DNA from: Agarophyton chilense
Lineage: Eukaryota; Rhodophyta; Florideophyceae; Gracilariales; Gracilariaceae
DNA: 64,000 nucleotides
Direction: 5' to 3'
NCBI GenBank assembly: GCA_030374765.1
Contig: JARGXX010000075.1
Location: 1,054,001 to 1,118,000, forward strand
Shown here: positions 57,660 to 64,000 of the stretch, one piece after another
Numbering within the stretch: position 1 is the stretch's first letter
Layout of the letters: each line of letters begins with the position of its first letter
Program-made: the position numbers and the translations under genes
Notes under the pieces: model-generated
Told to the model about the DNA's origin: nothing
Databases searched by the model: none
What the model saw: only the letters and a program-made list of their open reading frames with translations

Positions 57660-58293
57660 TGTTATCATCAGCATTTTGATATGAAGCGGCATCCCGCACA
57701 GGATGCGTAGACGCAGAATGTCTTAGTGGAACACGTGGCGTCATGGGTCGAGTGGCTTACCACGGCGCGCGCATAGTTGCGACCCTTCCGAGGGGAATGC
57801 CATATTGGCAACGGCGCATGTAGTGGCGATCCACGTGGAGGGCTCTACTACCCTTTGTAGCTAGACGTCCATTAGGGACCGTATCCATACAGTGGTTTGG
57901 CTAAGTGGCTGACCACTGGGTATTATTTATTTGGGCACTCACCCTGGTGCACAGTATATATTGTACCAGAGGTGAGCGCCGACTCCAATTAAAGAAGACA
58001 ACATGGGCATCATGACTATTCTGTTCCTCGCTTAGGATTCCTTAACCGGAGATCCGGACGAGGTATAATAGATAGTCAGCCCCCAACCATTTCACGAGCC
58101 GTCTCGTACCTACGTTCCATCAACGTTTTACAGTTGCACTGTTCACCCTCGCTGGCGAGTAGTGGCCTTACAACCCACTTCCAGCTCGCTGGTGTTGTAG
58201 CTCTACCACCCCTTTTTCTTCGCCGCAAGCGACCCATCGTCCGTCCGAACGCTGTCGCAGGTGTCTGCTTTCTCCGTTAGAGCGGATACTACC
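57660..58293 (+). repeat. Presumed 5' LTR of element B
   Basis: The right edge is set by the conserved primer-binding context at 58294. The left edge (TGTTATCATC at 57660) is a guess, because no second copy is in the window. TATATATT near 57953 with AATTAAAG about 35 bp on is a plausible promoter. Confidence 0.5.
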
Positions 58294-58295
58294 AG

Positions 58296-58309
58296 TGGTC
58301 TCCCGACTT
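58296..58309 (+). other. Putative primer-binding site of element B
   Basis: TGGTCTCCCGACTT is identical to the sequence after the 5' LTR of element A, while the sequence around it differs. Confidence 0.6.
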
Positions 58310-58508
58310 CGAACCACTGCGTTCAGCTGAACTGAAAAATTCGTTTCTAGAACGTGGAATCGATATCGATACTTGGAAGAAGTGGAATCACTACAGTTAT
58401 TGTTTATCGAACCACCTCCGGCAATTGCAGAATTAATCGTGGTTGAACACGTGGTCGAGAAGTCGAAGACACCATTTGGTTCGCACCTGGACTCAGGTTT
58501 GGTCTAGG

Positions 58509-60662
58509 ATGCCGAAGACCCGAAGCCAGTCGAGTACTGGTCGCCCCGGTCCTGCGAAACCACCCCCGAAACCGAGGCTCGCCTCATCTGTTGAAGCCGG
58601 AGAGCGGCTGTATCGTCAAGCGATGTCGCGCTCACGCTCGGTGAATGATGAACGAGATCTCTCTGATGTACCGGCCCCTGTGGCAGCGGCAGTCACGCCC
58701 ACCACAGAAGCCGTAGTTGACCCTGAGGTCGTCGGACCTCAAGAAGAAGATGATTTGCGCAGGGAAGTGCGTCGTCTCAAGTCTGAGTCAAGCGCTTCGC
58801 GTGTGCGCGTGGTTGCGTTGGAATCGCAGATTGCTGCTCTTATCGCTGATGTCGAACACTTAAGCAGTGCGCATCAAGCACTCGCTCGTCAAGACGATGG
58901 GAAGCAGGTCTTTGCATCAGTGAAAACACTACGTGAGGATTTGAACCATCTACTGGAGAGGTACGGGAATACGCCCGATGCGCTACCCGGCTTAACCGTG
59001 GATGTAGAGGAAGTCCTCACTCGAGTTAACCCTCGTGTAGAACGCCTGGAGGCGGCAGTTCATGCGCAGACTGCTGCTAAACCAGTCGTGCTGGAAGAGG
59101 AAGGAGCTCCTTTGAAGGAAGCTCGTTCGAAGAAGTCGAAGTCTCGACGTAAGAAGCGGAAGTCCGCACGTGATTCAAGTGATGAATCGTCAAGTACGGA
59201 GGGTTTAAGTTCCAGTACTGATGATTTTAATGATTCAGATACGTCAGATGACCACGACAGTGATGATGGTCATCGAAGGGCCCGATCTCGGAAGAAGAAC
59301 ACGTCTTCGTGGTTAATGAGAAAAAAGGGCTCACCTTACAGAAGATTGAAGGTGCTCCCGTGCACGAATCCGCTTTATCGGAAGGTCCTGAATTACAGGT
59401 ACTACCGTATGAAGGTGAAGAGCAAGAAGCGCTCAGGACGCGAAACTGCGAAGGTGAAGGATCACATCAAACGACTGAAGATCGGCCTTAATGATTTAAC
59501 ATTTGATGGGAAACCCCCCATTCTCGTTATCGAGTTTCTCACTCGATTCGTTGCCGAAGCAGACACTCTAGAGATGAGTGAACCACAGGCATTGGTGTCT
59601 TTACCACACTTCCTGAAGGGTTTTGCTTTAGAGCAATATCGTTCCGTATGTGGATCATTGACAGCCGATGAAGGCGGCGTTACCTCATGGCCAGAGGCGG
59701 TGCAGTATTTGCTGCGGAGTTACGCGACTTCAAACGCGATACGTCAAGCGATCCTGGACCTAAGGGATGTTACCCAAAAGCCTGAGGAGGGCGAAGCTGA
59801 GTACAGCTCAAGGCTGAACAAAGCTTCAGTCCGCCGTGGAAACGTCCACTCGACGGAGGACAAGATTACCTTGTACATCGACGGGCTGGACCCGAGAATC
59901 AAGTCGTTGGTAGCTCGATATCGAGAGAAGCATGGAAGAGTCTCCTTTTTGGAGTTAGTTCAGTTTGCCAAAGCTGAAGGAGACGTGGCCAGAGCGCTTG
60001 GTAGCCCCCGTCGTTCAGTGGCTTTTGGAACCTCAATGGGTAAGGGGAAGATCTCCGCCAGAGTTAATCAGCGCAGCAAACTGGTACATCTGGAATCTCC
60101 AGTGCACTCACGAAATTCGTCGTTGGCACCAAAAGGGAGTGACTCGCATGAGGAGGCGGTCCATTTAATAAAATATACGGACTCTTCTGTACCTACAGTG
60201 GATCTCCCACACTCGGAGTCTCAGGATGAGGAAGCCCTAATGGCTATGGAGGGCCGTCGCCCTATGTACCGTCCCTACACGGTGCCACCACAAGGAGGTT
60301 TTAAGAACGGGAAACTCGGATGGGTGGATACTCGCACGGCTTACCGTTCAGAACCTATGTTGACCAACCGTCGTGACGGTTTGATTTGTTATTCATGTTA
60401 TGGAAAACACCATTTGCGTGCAGAATGCACGCTTCCTGCAAAGGATCTGAGTCGTATCATGACGAATTATGAAGCACTCTCAGAAGAGGAAAGGAGCCGC
60501 GTACCGGCGGGCATGTATTGGAAAGCCAAAAGCTGGTTTTCTCAGACACCAATGCGCCGGACGGACAAGCCGGTTGCTCAGAATGCTGAATTGTTACAAC
60601 CCGGAACCCCGGTAGGAAGAGGCGCCTTTGAGGCGAATAAGCCGGTGCAACCGGAAAACTAA
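58509..60662 (+). CDS. Gag of element B, intact
   Basis: 717 residues with no stop or frameshift. It has a Pro/Arg-rich N-terminus, a coiled-coil region (about 70-190), an acidic and basic Ser-rich linker (KSKSRRKKRKSARD, DSSDESSSTEG), a retrotransposon Gag domain (VIEFLTRFVAEADTLEMSEPQALVSLPHFLKGFALEQY, GGVTSWPEAVQYLLRSYAT) and a zinc knuckle C-X2-C-X4-H-X4-C (CYSCYGKHHLRAEC, about 60386). The frame is open upstream, but the first ATG is at 58509 (MPKTRSQS). It ends in TAA at 60660; pol follows in another frame. Confidence 0.9.
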   Translation: MPKTRSQSSTGRPGPAKPPPKPRLASSVEAGERLYRQAMSRSRSVNDERDLSDVPAPVAAAVTPTTEAVVDPEVVGPQEEDDLRREVRRLKSESSASRVRVVALESQIAALIADVEHLSSAHQALARQDDGKQVFASVKTLREDLNHLLERYGNTPDALPGLTVDVEEVLTRVNPRVERLEAAVHAQTAAKPVVLEEEGAPLKEARSKKSKSRRKKRKSARDSSDESSSTEGLSSSTDDFNDSDTSDDHDSDDGHRRARSRKKNTSSWLMRKKGSPYRRLKVLPCTNPLYRKVLNYRYYRMKVKSKKRSGRETAKVKDHIKRLKIGLNDLTFDGKPPILVIEFLTRFVAEADTLEMSEPQALVSLPHFLKGFALEQYRSVCGSLTADEGGVTSWPEAVQYLLRSYATSNAIRQAILDLRDVTQKPEEGEAEYSSRLNKASVRRGNVHSTEDKITLYIDGLDPRIKSLVARYREKHGRVSFLELVQFAKAEGDVARALGSPRRSVAFGTSMGKGKISARVNQRSKLVHLESPVHSRNSSLAPKGSDSHEEAVHLIKYTDSSVPTVDLPHSESQDEEALMAMEGRRPMYRPYTVPPQGGFKNGKLGWVDTRTAYRSEPMLTNRRDGLICYSCYGKHHLRAECTLPAKDLSRIMTNYEALSEEERSRVPAGMYWKAKSWFSQTPMRRTDKPVAQNAELLQPGTPVGRGAFEANKPVQPEN

Positions 60663-60678
60663 GTGAGAGAGCCCCTAG

Positions 60679-63210
60679 AGGTCGGCACTAGTCGATCTCG
60701 TAGTACTGACCAGGGAGAGCTCGCCTCCCTGCTCCCGCGCTTGGAAGCCCAAGATTCGCTTGAGGCCTCAGAAATTTCCGCCGAATGGAATCAATCCGCG
60801 GGACGGAAAGCGAGTACAGTTTGACTGTGAGTTACATCGTCCTTGGAGAAGTTATACTTGTTCGTCGAAACGGGAAAGTTACCTCACGGTAGTGTCTAAA
60901 AGAAACTATAAGGTCTATGCCGACATCGGCTCTGACAGGAATCTGTCATCTCTTGGATTGACTATCCTGGACACAGGTGCTGGTCCGACCTTTATACGGG
61001 AATCGGAGCTCGCTCCTGTTGACTTGGAACGTATTCGATACGGTCCTTTACGGGACATCCGGGATACCAACAAAAACGCTGTGAAGACACTGGGAACAGT
61101 TCGAATCGTGGTGCGTTTGGGACGCTTTCTAGTACTAGTCGACTTCATCGTCTGCAAGACGTTAGCTGCACCAGTGGTACTGGGATGTGATTATTGCGAC
61201 AGGTTTTTTGAAGCCATTCGCCCGCGAAGAAAACTAGTGGAACTAGATGATGGATCAATGGTACCAATTGTTCGCAAGCCAATGCGTCGTTGCTCTGAAG
61301 CACCTCCACTTCCACCATCTATGGAATACGGGAAATCCCGAGGACGTGTCTCGCCGAGGATTCGAGTAGCGAAGAGTGCCATGCTGAAGGCGCAAACCCA
61401 AACTTGGGTACAAGTAAGAACAGAACGACACGGACTCGTGGTAATTCAACCGAATACTCGGATGTACGAATCCCGTGGATTGCTAGTCGCTAACGGCATT
61501 GTTCAGGTTGATCCTGGTAGCCCCTTTTGGATACTAGTGAGTAACCTCACCGATAACGATTATCAGATACCGAATAATCAGGTCGTTGCAACAGCTTTGC
61601 CTCATCCCACAGTGGTGGTCCCTACTCATATTTCTACTACAGAAGTATTGGGATTAACCCATGTCGGTGATCCAGACGAAGAACTGCAAACTCCGTCTGG
61701 AGATAAATTGAAAACTGCAAAGGATCCAGAGAGCCTGGTCGATGAGCTAGACTTAGCACATGTGTCGGAACACTACAGAACGAAGATCAGGTCTATGCTG
61801 AAGAAGTATAAACCCATGTGGAGTGGAAAAATAGGAGAGATCTCCGCTACGGAACACCACATTGATTTGGTCCCAGAGTCACGACCCATCTCCCAACCAC
61901 CCTACAGAGCGGGACCGCGAACTCGCCAAATCGAGGAGGAGAATGTCAGCAAAATGCTGGAAGAAGGAGTAATGGAAGCAGCTCAATCTGCTTGGGCCTC
62001 ACCAGTGGTGCTGGTTCCGAAACCTGGTGGTTCTTTACGAGTCTGCATCGATTATCGAAAACTGAACGCAGTTACAGTTCGGGATACATACCCGTTGCCT
62101 CAAATGGACGAATGTATTGACAGCTTAGGAGAAGCGAACGTGTTTACCACGTTGGACGCCAACTCTGGCTATTGGCAGGTGCCTGTAGCGGAAGAAGACC
62201 AAGGCCAAACCGCATTTGCGTGTCACGCCGGTCTCTACCGTTTCAAAAAGATGCCCTTTGGCTTAACGAATGAACCGGCTGTATTCCAGCGTACTCTGGA
62301 CATCTTGCTCTCAAGATACAAGTGGAAGACTTGTTTAGTCTATTTGGACGATGTGATTATCTTTTCCCAGGATGTAGAAAGCCATTTACGGCATGTCGAG
62401 GAGATCCTCAAAGCACTACAGAGCGCAGGTATCACCTTGAAGTTCAAGAAATGCGAATGGTTCGCTGGCACCGTCCGGTACTTAGGACACGTGATCAAAC
62501 CGGGACAGCTTGCCATTCAAGAGGCACAGACAGCGGCTCTCCGCGAAGTACAACCTCCGTCGACACAGAAGCAATTCCGTTCTTTCTTCGGCTTGTGCAA
62601 CTTCTATCGACGATTCGTGCCGCGATACTCGCATATAGCGGCACCGCTCAACGCAAAGCTGCCTAAAGGACAACCAGTACAGCTGGAACAAGTAAGACAA
62701 GCTGAAGTGGAAGCGTTCAAAACGCTGAATACAAAGATTATTACAGTCCCAGTCTTGGCGCTGCCCATCCCCAACCTGCCATACTCAGTGGATACCGACT
62801 CTAGCGAGTACCAAGTAGGGTGTGCCCTTTTTCAAACACACCCTGATGGTGAACGCAAACCCATTGGTTTCTGGTCAAGATCGCTGAACGGAGCTGAGAA
62901 GAAGTATTCAGTTTCAGAAAAGGAATGCCTTGCAGTCGTTTGGGCTCCAACCACATTGCGACCGTATCTCCAAGGAGAACGTTTTACCGTCAACACGGAT
63001 CATTCGTCTCTACGATGGTTACTGTCCATTATAGACCCGTCTTGTCGTCTCACACGATGGCGCTTACGACTTTCTGAATTCGATTTCGGAGTAAAGTATA
63101 AGAAGGGATTGGCCAATTTTTAAGCTGACGCGCTATCGCGACTCAAATCACTGGGCGAAACCCAAGGCAAAATCGATGAAGAGATACCTTGCTTCTACAT
63201 GGAGACCCAT
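60679..63210 (+). pseudogene. Pol of element B: protease, RT, RNase H
   Basis: The frame opens at 60679, one frame on from gag, with no useful ATG, so a frameshift or readthrough would be needed. It carries protease ILDTGAGPTFI, RT (SAWASPVVLVPKPGG, CIDYRKLNAV, LDANSGYWQV, catalytic LVYLDDVIIF at 62337-62366) and RNase H (VDTDSSEYQVGCALFQ, SEKECLAVVWA, NTDHSSLRWLL). A TAA at 63121 replaces the Gln of the conserved QADALSRL motif seen in element A, and a frameshift follows near 63210. RT residues are intact. No integrase core follows. Confidence 0.9.
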
Positions 63211-64000
63211 TCACCATCTTTGAAGAAGAGGAACAAGAGACCCTTGATGATTATTTGGATGCGGACCCGTTCCTTGCATTAGCAGACACTGATTCTTCAG
63301 TTCAACTCGAGCGAATCTCGTGCACTGAGCTCCTCAATGCGTAACAGGCCGATACGTGTTGTGCGTCGATACGCTCTCGTCCTAACGGGGGGGAGGAGCT
63401 CCCCTTTGCACTCGATTCACGAGGAACACTGTTAAGACATGTCGAAAAGCATGATAAAATCGTGATTCCACACGTCTTGAAGATTCGAGTACTCTATCTG
63501 GCACACTACAGCAGGCTGTCTGGTCATCCAAGAGGAACGTTGCCGCTTCAGGCTGAACCGTCAGGTGAAGCGCCATTCGCTGTTCCGCCGATATCAGGTC
63601 CTATCCCTCGTGGGCAGGAAGAAGAAGACGTATCGCCTCATGTCGTGGTGCAAGCACCATCGTCTACCGAACAGTGGTCAGAATCCGATAAACCGAAGGA
63701 AGTTCATCCACGAATGGAATTGAGAAGTAGCAAGGAGTACGCTTCTATTGAACCTGGAAAACACGATAGCTCTTTATCTGAGAAAGGTTCTCAAGGAATG
63801 AGTACACTGCCCCTTCGGGCAGAACCACAGTTAGTCGACGAGCGAACTCTTAGCGACGCGGAGACTGCTAACACAGAGACGCTTGGGTCAGCCCTAAGGC
63901 ATTTCAAACCTGTTAACAGGAGTCTCGCGCCAACAGCGAAAGCATTGAGAAACGTCCAGGAATATGTTATGGATCGCATATGTGAACATGGCGAGCATGA
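63211..64000 (+). pseudogene. Integrase-deleted tail of element B
   Basis: One frame with a single TAA near 63342 runs to the window end. It aligns with element A up to the first integrase zinc-finger histidines (VLYLAHYSRLSGHPRG, about 63487-63540), then passes at once into a Pro/Ser/Glu-rich linker and ends with VQEYVMDRICEHGEH, the start of a chromodomain. The rest of the zinc finger and the whole DDE core, over 500 bp in element A, are missing. The element cannot insert by itself. Confidence 0.75.

Larger units (their letters stand above)
57660..64000 (+). mobile_element. Ty3/gypsy chromovirus, element B, 5' part, integrase-deleted
   Basis: A relative of element A (same gag and pol architecture, recognisably diverged protein). 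Order: presumed 5' LTR, primer-binding site, intact gag, protease, RT, RNase H, start of the integrase zinc finger, then a direct jump to a Pro/Ser/Glu-rich tail and the start of a chromodomain at the window edge. The 3' LTR is outside the window. Confidence 0.85.

Noticed and set aside
1-64000. CRISPR arrays, rRNA genes, operons or prokaryotic signals
   Set aside because: No regularly spaced repeats, no rRNA-like sequence and no operon layout were seen. Gene content is eukaryotic throughout.

Overview
This is a transposon-rich eukaryotic nuclear segment. Evidence for that is dynactin p50, a cereblon-type LON protein, a THOC2 relic, TATA boxes and many eukaryotic transposon families. The host genes I can read are uninterrupted single ORFs, so the genome looks intron-poor. 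The species cannot be fixed from sequence alone. An intron-poor alga or protist (red-algal or oomycete-like) fits. Dynactin points to a lineage that keeps dynein-based transport.

1-28.6 kb is mostly fossil DNA. It holds a retrotransposon gag/protease fragment (1-1.1 kb, minus), two dead Tc1/mariner copies (2.5-5.5 kb), a decayed PIF/Harbinger pair (6.0-8.4 kb), a trehalose-phosphatase fragment (12.4-12.6 kb), a Ty1/copia RT-RNase H relic (14.1-15.3 kb), a THOC2-like pseudogene (18.5-19.7 kb), a strongly strand-skewed block with a CACTA/Plavaka-like transposase relic (19.8-25 kb) and a piggyBac relic (27.1-28.2 kb).

29-38.4 kb is a compact island of apparently intact host genes. They are a secreted protein with an eight-cysteine motif (minus), a cereblon-like LON protein (plus), dynactin subunit 2 (minus), a DUF455 ferritin-like protein (minus), a small prefoldin-like protein (plus) and a secreted nuclease-like protein with a C-terminal beta-sandwich (minus). 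Two of them have clear TATA boxes about 90 bp upstream of the ATG.

39.2-64 kb is a younger transposon cluster. It has an apparently intact Tc1/mariner element with IR/DR ends, a roughly 470-bp palindromic MITE, and an 11.8-kb Ty3/gypsy chromovirus (element A) with 0.9-kb LTRs. Element A is nested in the reverse transcriptase of a DIRS-like tyrosine-recombinase retroelement. A third, inverted LTR copy and two imperfect target duplications indicate that the 2.1-kb DIRS segment between inverted LTRs has flipped. A second chromovirus (element B) starts near 57.66 kb and runs off the window with its integrase core deleted.

The most notable system is a long antisense reading frame between the chromodomain and the 3' LTR of element A. 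It has its own TATA-like box, is about 530 codons long, and is interrupted only by three in-frame stops, with no frameshift.
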